A model generated the notes under the pieces. It saw nothing but the letters and a program-made list of their open reading frames with translations, ran no database searches and was not told the DNA's origin. A stretch of 64,000 bases of DNA from Bactrocera neohumeralis. Its lineage: Eukaryota > Arthropoda > Insecta > Diptera > Tephritidae. Shown piece after piece: positions 51,495 through 62,426 of the stretch. The stretch covers positions 35,936,839 to 36,000,838 of the forward strand of contig NC_065919.1 in assembly GCF_024586455.1 (NCBI RefSeq). Reading direction: 5' to 3'. Within the stretch, counting starts at the first letter, position 1. The number at the start of each line of letters is the position of its first letter. The position numbers and the translations under genes are program-made.

Positions 51495-52557
51495 TACACA
51501 GTATGTGACAAAACTAAAGCATCCTCTACTTTGGTTTCTTTTGACTAAGATCTTTAAAAAAAATAATAGCAAATAAAAGTAAAATTGGACGTTTTCCAAT
51601 TAGTTGCGTTAATTATTATTAAAATAAAGCTCTTTTTTAGTTTTCTAAATTATAAAGGTTTAAACAACAAAAGCATTTATAGTTTAAAAATTAACTCGAC
51701 AAAACTAAAGCATCAATTCACTACATCATGTGGTACGCCGTTTCAAGACACTTGTACGGGTTCAAAAGGCTGATTTTCATTTTTATAGTTTTCCTTATTT
51801 ATTTTGGAATTAACGATCTTCCATAAGCTATCGAGTAATCAAGTTTTACAATACCAATAGATCATTGTCCTGCTGAAATCTCCAGTTAAGTGGAATTTTC
51901 TCTTTAGCATACGGTAGCACCGTATTTTTTTAAATGTCGGTGTAAACAAACTGGTCCATTATTCCATTTATTTTATGGATAGGTCCAGTCCAGTGCTCAT
52001 AGAAGGGGTCCCACAATATAACTTGACCACCTGAATGCTCCAATCGAGATGAGCTGTCGCAAATATGAGTCTGACCTTCCTAAAACAAAAGCCTTTCTAG
52101 CTGGACGAGGACAAAACAACCAGGCCTCAACAGCTCGCCTTCTAATTGTTCTTCCATTAACTGTTAACAAAAGTAGGATCTATTTGGATAACCTTTTTGA
52201 TTAATAAATCGCCTCTCCATGTAGATTTCGCTGTCTTCCTCAGTTGTCCCGAGTAAGTTCACTGCCAGTTTGCTGCAATTTATTTATTAATCGCGACACA
52301 CTGATAATTTCTACTATTTTTATGTCGAGATAAACTGTTTTCCAAGCACTTATTATTTTATTTTTAAAATCGGATGAATAAGTATTTTTGATTATAAACT
52401 CTAAATCGCAACTGAACAGTGATGCCGTCAACAATGTTTTAAAAAAACTCTCAATAATGTTTGAAATGGTTTATTGTCAACGTCTTCAACGAATAACGTA
52501 CAGTAGCGTGATAATGTTTTTCTTAATAAAGGCTTTAGTTTTGTCCACTCAAATTTA
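51495..52557 (-). mobile_element. Tc1-like element with IR/DR-type left end, dead
   Basis: The two ends are TA followed, ten bases in, by GACAAAACTAAAGC (51507 on plus; about 52545 reversed). A second direct copy, GACAAAACTAAAGCATC, lies at 51698-51714, 191 bases inside the first. That is the IR/DR layout known from some Tc1-like elements. The transposase relic on the minus strand reads MDQFVYTDI, then KIPLNWRFQQDND (the second catalytic block), with stops between. It is non-functional. Confidence 0.72.
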
Positions 52558-52559
52558 TA

Positions 52560-54395
52560 CTTTTGAGCAGATTTCTTGTGTAAAATTTTATATCTCGAAA
52601 GAATATATAACTAAATTTTCAAAAAAAAATTCACTACCACACATATGTATATATCTAATCCTAATGATTTGTAGTCAAAAATTATGTAATAACAGTTATT
52701 TTCTGTTCCTAAACTAATTTATTCTTTCATTGGACTTTCTAAAGATATGCAAGTAAGTATGTATATATGTATATTTTTTCTTTGACACAAGATCATACTT
52801 CAAAAAATTTACATACTTTCACAACTAATGAACTTAGCACAAATAAGGTCGAGTATATGCCAACAATATCCACCATTGTTATGAAAAAAACCGCCAAATA
52901 AGAATTACAGAACTGTCACATTATGTGAACCTTCTTCAAGTGTCGATTTTTACTGATTTATGGCATTACCTAAACCGATTTTAGTTACTGAAATGAAAAC
53001 AATGTTATCAAAGAGGATTCGCCCTTACCTGTTTTATTTCAAATTCGTTCTGCGGTTTAATTATTATCACTTTGCACAAAGGTCTTTTAATCGAAAATAT
53101 TTACTCACATAAAAGAAGAAGGGTCGACCCTATATCGAAATGCAATTATGAAGAAAACAAGTAAAAATGTCATATGGGCGTAAAAAACCTTAACAACAGT
53201 ATAGATATGTATTTGTTTAATATATATATATTTAGCTGTATATATATGTATATACATGTATACGGAAAAGTCTATTCATGAACATATAATTGTCTATTTA
53301 AATACACATGCCTATTCACCTTCGAATAAACACTCGCATTCATATTTAATTCACTACTTTTAGCCGTCATACTTACATACACACATGCACGCGTATCTGT
53401 GTATACTTCAAGTGCGAACTGCAAATGTGAGGAAGGAAACGAATAAATGCCCAACTGTCGCAGAAACGAATTGAAATAATTTATTACTTTCTCATAAGAC
53501 AATCAAGCGCGCAGACGAAAGCCGACTTTGAGTCAGACGGTGTTAGTTGCACAAACAAACAGCCATAGATCCGAGAAGGCAGCTAGTAACTATTGCGTCT
53601 GCGCGCACTTTTATTTGTTTGTATCTATTCGTACTATATATGTATGTATGTGCCTATATGTGTAGATTCTTATGTGACTATAAGTACATAAATATTTATG
53701 CTAGTGTTTTAGCGCCAATTTAATGAAACTCTCGAGCGCTTTGCGGCGCTCAAAAATTTCTTTCTAGTTCATTTTCATTTGCATTCAAAATATTTATTAT
53801 TCATGGATTTAATTAACACCAATTGAACTGCTTGTCGCACGAACTATTACTCTTTAACAGAACGAAAGCAATTCCTGACGATCCAAAATAAAATTTATGG
53901 GCATTTGTGGGGACGTCGCTTATGACAAAATACAAAGGGAATTCACATTGTGTTATATTCTTCTTCTTCTCTTAAATTTTCAATATGACACATTTGATAA
54001 TATTGAGAACCTAAAATTCAAAATAAACGAAATTTTAAGTTTTAACAAAATCTATTGTATTTACATATGGAGCATGATGTAGTCAGAAATCTCTAAATTT
54101 TACTTCAGATCGATTGTTTTTTGCATCTTATTTTACTAAATTAAATAATAAATTTCACGCCCAACACAACGAAGCCACCATTTTATACGCAGAGTACATT
54201 CAAAACTCTGAACAACAAATGAAACAAATAACATAGCTCTACCGAATTGAATCAGCCGGAGTTTAACGAAAAGCAGCGATACTGATACTGATTATTATAT
54301 GAACTTATTAATAAGATCTAGAAATTTTTCTTCTAATAGATGGCTTTAGTAATCTGAATTTGTGTTGTATACCTATAAAAATGATCGGCCGTTGG
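52560..54395. other. Gene-free stretch
   Basis: No gene is supported. A complex, repeat-free island at about 53490-53620 contains 'tttgagtcagacggtgttag' and could be regulatory or a transcription start. TATG/CATA runs occur at 53220-53260 and 53635-53660. Confidence 0.3.
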
Positions 54396-54399
54396 AAAG

Positions 54400-54870
54400 A
54401 TAAATTTTCGTACTAAAAAAACTTCTCAGGCAGCTTCGAAATTGCTTAAGTCAGTATTGTGAAAATTGGTTGACGCTCAGGAAGGATTTTCTATGCGTTT
54501 TGTGAGTTTTCCAGGAAATCATGTGCTATGAGGTGCTCCCCTATGGTCAGGGTTAATTTTGACCTGTACTGTCAACAATTCGACCGTCTAAGGGAAGCAA
54601 TCGCTTAAAAGCGACCGACTTTGGTCATCTATCAGAACAGCACAGGCCACACACATTGATATATCGGTTAGGATAATCATATGCATCCATCTGGGCGTTG
54701 CACCTAGAGATTACTACCTGTTCCTGTCTTTCACAAAGGGTTTTTTCACCTGTCCGAATATTTTGCCAAAAGGGACGAGGATTTCTCGAGAGTATCACTA
54801 TGAAATTACCTTTAATATGGTAACAAATTATCGGTGATCATGTTCAATTAAACATACATATGTATATGTA
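54400..54870 (+). mobile_element. Mariner (SETMAR-like) transposase relic
   Basis: LYCQQFDRLREAIA, a stop, then KRPTLV match the segment before the second catalytic block of SETMAR/mellifera-type mariners. A decayed C-terminal part follows (DFSR-type). No ends are visible. Confidence 0.55.
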
Positions 54871-54874
54871 TATG

Positions 54875-55625
54875 TGCAAGTATACATTAAATCAAAAGTA
54901 GATGCAACAAAATAAAACACAGAAATTCACTCCAATTACACTAAATATATTATATCTGTTATAAATTGATATGTTTTCATTAAAAAAAGATAATGACGAT
55001 AATTTTCAAAACGATCACGAATTTCCACTCGAATCGATCTTTACTTGACATAGTCAGTTGTATATTTGTTATGAAACAACAATATCTGAGAGCCAGAAGA
55101 TTATTTACATTTTTAGTAAAGAATAAATCATTATGATTACAAAATTTTAATTAAATTATTGATTTCAGATTCAGAATGTTTAATGTATGCAAACTCTGAT
55201 TCTTATGTATGGAAATTCTAATTACTGAAGGTTCTAATTTGTGAGCATCGACTGTAATTACATCCTTTGGACTGTTGTATTTTCGCGAGCCCGCGACATT
55301 ATTTTGCCATCATCTAGTTCAAGCCATACCGACTTCCTGACTGTTTTTATCATTAGCGACTTCTGCGTCGGCGTGATTTCCACCTTTGTTTATGGTAGTC
55401 TCCAAAACTAATTTTTCCTTCTTACATTAATACGCCGTGACATTCCTCCAACTGAATAGAATTTTAAATATACCTGTGATCAAATTGAAAGGTGAATTTT
55501 TCGAATAGTTAAGTTGTTTTGTGTAAGTTGGTAGTACTGTTAGTGATATCTATGCTAAATTTTCCGTCAAAATATTCATTAGTATTTGAGATACGCGTCG
55601 TTTTGTGATTCCCTTGAACTCTTCG
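54875..55625. other. Gene-free stretch
   Basis: AT-rich, with no gene or assigned repeat. Confidence 0.3.
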
Positions 55626-55629
55626 ATTT

Positions 55630-55925
55630 TTACTATGTCTGAATTTGCTGTACAAAGGAGTGCGATAATACACCATCTCATAATGCATTGGTTATATGTG
55701 ATCACTTCGCCAAATTTTCAACTAATGTCGTGCCGCAACCACCGCATTCGCCTGATTTACGTTCATGTAACTTCTGGCTATTCAGCAAATTCACATAACC
55801 ACTCCGAGGACACCGTTTTGACTCAATCGAGGATATAAAAGCTGAATCGAAGAAGTCTCTGATGGCCATCACGACGGAGGATTTTTCCAAGTGCTATGAT
55901 GACTGGAAAATTCATTGTATGTATA
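55630..55925 (+). mobile_element. Mariner transposase C-terminal fragment
   Basis: In the plus frame it reads VVPQPPHSPDLRSCNFWLFS, then HRFDSIEDIKAESKKSLMAI and CYDDWKIHC. This is the end of a mariner transposase related to the one at 50.3-51.4 kb. The catalytic SPDL is kept. Everything upstream is missing and one frameshift is present. Confidence 0.72.
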
Positions 55926-55929
55926 TTTA

Positions 55930-56600
55930 TATTTAGGCTTATTAGTTTGGAAATTCAATTTTACTCCATCAGCGATGGCGTAATGGCAACTTAGCAAATG
56001 TTAGTTAGACAAAAACATTTACGACTACTACTATGTATTGATAAATGTAGCCATTTCAGCTGTGTTGGGTAATAAAATCCAATACATATGTATGTTTGTA
56101 TGTTTCCTACATTCGCATTTATACAGCTCTTGCTCACTGATGGGCATTCGCACTGACCCAACAAAGCCAAGAAATGTTTTGCCTTTTTGGCAAATTAATC
56201 GATAAGACCAACCTCGCGAACCAGTTTTCGTTTCTGCATTTCTTCTATTCGACCAAATTGTTTCCACCGGTAGCGATTGCCGTAGTCACTATGGAGTTTC
56301 TTCTTATTACATCACTTGCCGTTGTTTTGAATGCACTTGGAAGCAAACTATTCAGCGTTGCCTCACTTAACCTACATATATGTGGATTCCCCATCTTTGC
56401 TTTTCAAAGTTAAGGTAAGAACAGGTGTTCTTGAGTACCCAGATAAAAATAAAATTCATTTTCGCTTACAACTCATAAATAAAATTGTAAATTAAAAACT
56501 CCATGTTATAGAAAATTCTTCATGTGACCTTAAAAATATTACAGATTTTAAAACTTTCGGAATTTATACATATAGAACATGTTTTCGCAACTCAACGTAT
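55930..56600. other. Gene-free stretch
   Basis: A small frame at 56174-56413 is hydrophobic at its C-terminal half but has no other support. Nothing else is seen. Confidence 0.3.
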
Positions 56601-57470
56601 ATAAAACAAGTAAAGAAAGGCTAAGTTCGGGTGCAACCGAACATTTGATACTCTTGCAAGTTGCAAGAATCAAAGCCAGGAAAATACCAATCATATAGAG
56701 TGAAATCAGCTGGATGTTCGAAAATCCTTATATTAGTTATATAGGGGCTAGGCTAAGTTTTCGCTCAATTTGATTTATTTTAGACGCAAAGATACACTGT
56801 CTTATATTAAGTATATCCCCCAAGGAAGTATTGGTCCGATTGAACCCATTTTTGACATACAGACACACCATTCTAAGAGAAGGATTGTCCCTTAATTTCA
56901 TTTATTTTTGATTTGTCAATGTGTTATCATTGACCGGCATTTTTCATCAAAAGTCAACTATAGATACCGGGGTCCTAGGGGCTTGAACAGTTTTTATTGG
57001 ATTAAAACAATTTTTTGTCATAAAGTGGCACACACTAAAGATATTATTCGTGCAATGTTTTATCCCGTTATATTAATTATTTCTTGATTTGTGTACTGCA
57101 AACTGAACGAATCAAGTGGAATTTAAAATATTGCTATATGGGAAGTAGGCGTGGTTTTTGTCTGATTTTGTCCATTTTCACAATATGATATAAAAATGTA
57201 AGAGGAATGCCACGTATTAAATTTTGTCCAAATCGTTTGTCTTGGGATATGGTATTTCACCAAAAAGTGGGCGGTGTCACGCCCATCGTCCAATTCTCAC
57301 ACCAGCTCTCTCATACCATAGCGTTGGTAAAATTTTATGTTTCTGGCGTATTTAGTTATTGATTTATCGCCCTTTAAGTAGTTTTTGACAGTACCACTAC
57401 CATTTAAAAAAAAAAATTCCCAGAGATACTGCTTGCTACTGCGATCCTCTGTACCAAATTACAGTTTTAT

Positions 57471-58279
57471 CAGGCATGTGCTGCAATTCGTTTTCGCATG
57501 AAATTGTTATAGACACCATGTGCTGAATTTCACTGTTCCGTTTTCGTTTTCGAACATCAATTGTATCATATTTAACATGTGCCAGAAATCGAAATCGTCA
57601 TATTTTTTCCGTTTCGAAATCAGTCGGCCGAGATCACACGCAAAATATGTTTGATTGTGAAAAAGTTGGAAAAATATAAGTATGTAAAACGTTTTCATTC
57701 GGTATAAATGAAAACTCTGATTCCTCGGATGAAGAAAATATTGTGCCGAGTACGTCAGAAAGTACGTCAATATCCCGAAAACGTCCTCGGCAAGACTCGA
57801 TTCAAGATTGCACAAGGCAACATATCGTAAAGGAGGACATTGGAGCATCTCTTCAAAAGTTTCATAGAAACTTCAACAATTTTAAAAGAAGCGAATGAAA
57901 ATTCGGGAAAGTCTATAAATAATTTATTTACCCTTATTGCCAATCAAAACAGATTGGCAACGGAGCACAATGAAAGTGTTCGAATGCATCATGCAACTTT
58001 AGAAACACTGACTCTGGAATATCTAAATGCGTCGTCCAACTTTCTCACTATTTTTCCAATCATTTCGGTATATTAAATACGCAGAAATAATAAAAACACT
58101 CATATTCACAAAAATATTTCACACAAAATTGTTATTGAATGTCAATTGTTTGACTATCAACTCTTTCGAATTTAAGTTCGAACCAGAACAAAATCGAATG
58201 AGTTTCTTCACACCTCAAATCAATTCGTGCGATTTGCAATTTCGATATCAAACAGAAATCGCACGACAGCACATGCCTG
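57471..58279 (+). mobile_element. PIF/Harbinger-like element nested in a family A repeat
   Basis: It is bounded by perfect 13-bp inverted ends, CAGGCATGTGCTG at 57471-57483 and its reverse complement at 58267-58279, and flanked by the 3-base repeat TAT on both sides. The host repeat resumes directly outside. Inside is coding remnant on the plus strand: NENSDSSDEENIVPST, then SRKRPRQDS, then after a frameshift FKSFIETSTILKEANE and IANQNRLATEHNES. Acidic-Ser plus basic plus coiled-coil composition resembles the tail of the Myb/SANT-type second protein of Harbinger elements. No DDE transposase is present, so it is non-autonomous. The class is inferred; the ends are seen. Confidence 0.68.
58226..58266. 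other. Hairpin just inside the right end of the nested element
   Basis: The arms TCGTGCGATTT and AAATCGCACGA are exact reverse complements over 11 bases, with an 18-20 base loop. They abut the inverted end at 58267. A subterminal hairpin can be a transposase-binding site. Confidence 0.55.
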
Positions 58280-58584
58280 TATATCCTAATTTAGTTATGG
58301 CAATTTATATGTTTTCGGTTAATGGCGATTTGAGGACGTAACAGTGGTCCGATTACACCCATCTACGAGCTCGAATATTTTTTTGTACCATTGAATCTGC
58401 ATACCAAGTTTCTTCAAGATACATATATCAATTTTTACTCGAGTAACAGCTTGCACGGACGGACAGACGGACAGTCAACCAGATTTCAACTTTTCTCGTC
58501 ATCCTGATCATTTGTATATATAACCCTGTATCTATATCGCTATAAACTATAATACACCGTAGCAACTGGTTTCCAGAATATAAA

Positions 58585-59590
58585 AACTGTGATTATAAAT
58601 TCGGCACAATTTTCTTTAAACATTTTACAAAAAGCTTGTGTGTGTGTGTTATCAGAAATGATTTGAACATACTCATAAACAGGTATAGGAATTGGTTTTG
58701 TATGAAAAAAAGGTGTCCGGTTATAAGGGCTGTCCGTATTTGGGAATTTCACTGTATTCGCATATTATTATACGTACGTTTCTGGCATAAGTAGATATAC
58801 TAGTATACTAAGTATGGAAGTTAACACAGCTCAGTAACGAAAGAATCTTTTCGTTGAGCAACAAAAGCCTGGTGTTGCCAGTGGCATAAATTGCCCACTG
58901 ACTCTAAATTATAGGTTCTCTTTCAATAACGGAGCATTGCCTTTGTAACAAAAATGAGGGAAAGAATAAAGGCAAAAACATATGATAGAGCAAGACTTAC
59001 CCCTTCGACTAAACCCCTTTAGAAGCCCTCACGATATTTGTTGCTTCTTAAGTGTAAAATAAGTATTTTAACGGTTGGGTTTTGTTTCTTCATTGTATCT
59101 TTTGGTAGTATGAGTTAGAGTTGGTGCGGCTTTATATTCCCTTTTCCACCGAAACAGGTTGTGAGCACGAGCATAAAGTGTTAACATTTTTTTATATACA
59201 TACTTCCTTGTTCTCAACAAATTCACTTGAAAAAACGTACTTTCTTGTTTAAGTCTACTCTCTGTTTTTCTTTTTTTAAACGCCATTTCGTTTGCCCGTT
59301 TCTTATTATTACTACCAGTCAACGAATAGTGCGGCTAAGAGTTTTCAATAAGCTTTCAACCGTTCGGGTGCTTAGATTTGAACACAAAAATTGTACACAT
59401 CTTAAATTCTAGGGAGAAAAATTAAGTTCATTACTTGAAGGTATTGACCCCGTACAATGCTTGTATATATTCGTTTGAACAATACTCTAACTACTATAGC
59501 GTTATTAATAATAGAATTCAATTTAGACCAAGAACAAATAAATTAAGAAACGAAACTGAGCAAGACTTAAAATAATTTTATTTTTTATTC
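58585..59590. other. Gene-free end of the presumed first Scr intron
   Basis: No gene is seen. A short GT run lies at 58637-58649. The last bases form a polypyrimidine tract leading into the Scr acceptor. Confidence 0.4.
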
Positions 59591-59594
59591 ACAG
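59585..59594 (+). promoter_or_regulatory. Scr: Scr splice acceptor before the ATG exon
   Basis: The tract 'ttttattttttattcacag' ends at 59594. It lies 78 bases upstream of the Scr ATG, so the exon begins with untranslated leader, as in Drosophila Scr. Confidence 0.65.
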
Positions 59595-59672
59595 AGATTG
59601 AAAAGGCTATAAACAGGAGTTGGCAGCATCGAAGATTTTGTGATTAACTCCCCTTCTAAATAAACCGACAAC

Positions 59673-60609
59673 ATGGATCCCGACTGTTTTGCAATGTCTT
59701 CATATCAGTTCGTGAATTCTCTCGCTTCTTGCTATCCACAACAAATAAATCCTCAGCAAAATCACACGGGCAATCCCACCGGCGGAGCAAATGTCACAAA
59801 CAGCAATGGCGGCCCTGGCGCAAGCGGCGGTGGCAGTGGTTCCGGGGGGCAGAGCAATTCTAGCGCTGGTACACCTGGCGGCAACGATTACTTTCCAACT
59901 GCTGCTGCATATTCACCAAATTTGTACCCGAATACACCGCAGTCCCATTATGCCAATCAGGCAGCATACAGTTTAGGTGGGACAGGTGGAGGTGGCCAAC
60001 AAAATCCCGACATGGTGGACTACACTCAATTGCAGCCGCAACGGCTGCTTCTACAACAGCAGCAACAACATGTACATGTGACGGCGCAACATGCCGCCCA
60101 ACAGCAGCAATCACATCCGCAACAACAACAGCACCCCCAACAACAACCAGCACAACAACAAACCAATCTTAATTGCAAATACGCCAATGATCCCTCAACG
60201 CCCACCGGCAACAATAACAACACTAATACCAGCAATAATAACACAAACACTCAATCTTTAGCCAGTCCGCAAGATCTGTCGACGCGAGAGATTTCGCCGA
60301 AACTATCACCAACGTCGGTGGTGGAGAGTGTGGCAAGATCGCTAAATAAAAGTGTTTTAAGCGGGAATCTGGCAGTGGCAGCAGCAGCGGCCAACATAAC
60401 AAACACTCATGGCGGTGTTGGTGGAGGCGGTGGGGCTGGCGTGAATGTCAACGTCAACGTAAATGTGCCAATGCACAGTCCTGGAGGTGGTGACAGCGAC
60501 TCGGAAAGCGATAGCGGCAATGAGGCTGGTAGTAGTCAAAATAGTGGCAACTGCAAGAAAAACCCACCTCAGATCTATCCGTGGATGAAAAGGGTACATT
60601 TAGGACAAA
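59673..60609 (+). CDS. Scr: Sex combs reduced, homeotic protein, first coding exon (partial)
   Basis: Scr is the nuclear selector for labial and prothoracic identity; it binds DNA with Extradenticle. This exon encodes 312 residues plus one base before the donor ACAAA|gtaagt. It opens MDPDCFAMSSYQFVNSLASC, the near-invariant Scr N-terminus including the SSYQFVNS motif. Then come Gly/Ser-rich spacer, DYFPTAAAYSPNLYPNTPQS, DYTQLQPQRLLLQQ, several Gln/His runs, SPQDLSTREISPKLSP, SVVESVARSLNK and a VN repeat. Last come GGGDSDSESDSGNEAGSSQ and the hexapeptide YPWM at 302-305 with KRVHLG. The ATG context is ACAACATGG. The homeobox exon is past 64000. It diverges from ftz, as in Drosophila. Identification is secure. 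Confidence 0.97.
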
Positions 60610-61660
60610 GTAAGTTTACGACCACTTTTATATTATTTGATTAAAATTCTTCATTTGTTTGAATTAACATCTCCCCCTTCAAGATAGCTTGTGGCATTAT
60701 AAGGAAGTAATCAAAACTATTTGTGTTTTGTTTATATCAAAAAGTTCATATAGACAAATTATATTGTTGAAATTTGGCGTACGATCTCACACCAGCTTGT
60801 CTGCGTTGCTCAGATTCAATAAATCATGCAAACATTGGTGTAAAGGAAATATTTTTTATAGTTTGATTTTAAGTACTTCAATAACAAAACTGTGTAGTAC
60901 TTCAACATCAATGCCTCGAACCCTCAACTTTCAACGCAGCGTTATGTCAAAACAAATAAACAATCTTTTCATGGCACTTTCACCTTCTCGTGCGCCTATC
61001 ACCACCACCCACCACTCTGCGAAGAAGTGTCAGCAGCATATTCCATACACTGATTGTATATAGTGCACTTACGCGCACTCACTGCATATTATCCCCCCGT
61101 ACACGCTCTCCACGCTTACTCTTTCAAACACATGCTGCTCCCAATTATCATGGATATGGAAAATTGAATTTCTACATACTTATGTACATGTGTAAATACA
61201 AAAATAAGAATTTTAGTTTTCAAAAGAACTGGTACATCGTAGTGAAAAGAATATCATACATTTTCTTCATTTCAGAATTTATTTAGTGAGGGCTTTACAT
61301 TTTTAAGATTGTTAAGATAAGGCGCAGATAAGCCCACTTGTTAATTCTAAACTATTAATAAAAAAATGTGGATTTCTCTTTCTCGAATTTCTCTCGCTGC
61401 CCACTAGCTGATCAAGATCTATGGATCATTTTCATATCGGCGAGGTCACACCTAACAAACGCCCCATATGATGTAAATTGAGAATATTAGTTTCAAGTCT
61501 TCAAATCACTTGATATTTTACTTTACTAGTGTCAGACGACACATTTTAATACTATGTTCGGACCGACATTGAAAACATTTTGAAAACACATTTGTATGTT
61601 GTGGAATCTAAGTCGTTCGGACCGACAGTGTGTGTTTTCGATGAGTTATCACTGACAACT
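60610..61660. other. Scr: Scr intron, 5' part, gene-free
   Basis: The donor gtaagt at 60610 opens the intron before the homeobox exon. No gene is supported. A complex segment at about 60880-61150 is free of recognised repeats. Two copies of GTTCGGACCGACA lie at 61556-61568 and 61615-61627. Confidence 0.5.
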
Positions 61661-61672
61661 ATCAATAGCGGC

Positions 61673-61905
61673 ATTCTCTTGCTCTTGCAAGATTGCACGA
61701 TGACATAAAATGCAAAAATCCTATACCGAAATATGCAAGGCCAAGAGAGCACCCATTGCAGAATCTAGTGATATATGACGGCTCGAAAATAAACGTGGGT
61801 TTTGGTCTGACATATTTATAGCGTGTGTTTGTTGTTGTGCCGTTGCACCAACAGGAAAATTCTGCCATTTCTGCACCGTGCAAGGTTTTGCAAGAGCAAG
61901 AGAAT
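61673..61905. mobile_element. Short inverted-repeat element (MITE-like) in the Scr intron
   Basis: ATTCTCTTGCTCTTGCAA at 61673-61690, followed by 'gattgcacg', is mirrored by CGTGCAAGG...TTGCAAGAGCAAGAGAAT ending at 61905. The arms are about 27 bases, separated by about 180 bases without an open frame. No flanking target duplication is obvious. It could be a MITE or a foldback. Confidence 0.55.
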
Positions 61906-62426
61906 CCCCCTAATATGAGAATATCAACCAACAGCTGTTTTTGTATATCCCTTTCAGTGGATTTGTTGAATATATTCGACATTGGATGAGCGCGCTTTTT
62001 CATGTCAAAAAAGTAACTGTAAACGTGCTCATAAGTTCTTGTTGTTAAATTAGTTAGTCAGGCAGAGAGCATTTTAATGAACATAAGCTACATTCAGTTT
62101 TCTAAATTTTAGTTACTTAGTTAATTTGATCTTTTTGCTGGGTTATCAACAAGATTGTCCGATCGGCTATATTTCAACATAAATTTAGGTATTTAGAATT
62201 TATCAGAAGCGTTCGACAAAATTATATGTTAATCAATAGTGTTCAAATAATCGTTCTTATAAAAAAAAAAACAAAGAAAAAGTAATTAGCGTATACCTAT
62301 AATTCCAAATATGTATATTGTTGTCGAATATAATTGACATTGACCCGCAAAGTAAGTTTTGTTTTCCAATTAGAAAAAAAAAATGTATATAAAAGTTTGG
62401 TTATTTACAATAAATTTTCAGAAAAT

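Larger units (their letters stand above)
56606..58582 (+). mobile_element. DINE/mini-me-type repeat, family A, with nested insertion
   Basis: It starts 'acaagtaaagaaaggctaag' with an intact hairpin GTTCGG-GTGCAA-CCGAAC and 'gatactcttgcaagttgcaa'. Usual internal modules follow up to 57470. The family body resumes at 58280 ('tttagttatggcaatttata', 'taatggcgatttgagg') and continues with a GTCY block (cggacggacagacggacag). It ends near 'ccagaatataaa'. The middle 809 bases are a separate element. Confidence 0.8.

Noticed and set aside
57840..58076. Possible small host gene (FKSFIETSTILKEANE...)
   Set aside because: It lies wholly inside an insertion with perfect inverted ends and is frameshifted, so it is transposon coding relic.
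57471..58279. Helitron interpretation of the nested element (3' hairpin followed by CTAA)
   Set aside because: A CTAA does follow the hairpin, but the perfect inverted ends and 3-base duplication fit a cut-and-paste element better.
59860..60599. Minus-strand frames of 74-97 codons opposite Scr
   Set aside because: They are antisense shadows of Gln/Gly-rich Scr codons; Cys-rich runs are reversed CAG repeats.
61545..61548. TTAA as the piggyBac left end
   Set aside because: No piggyBac-like inverted end follows it, and the distance to the ORF is not informative.
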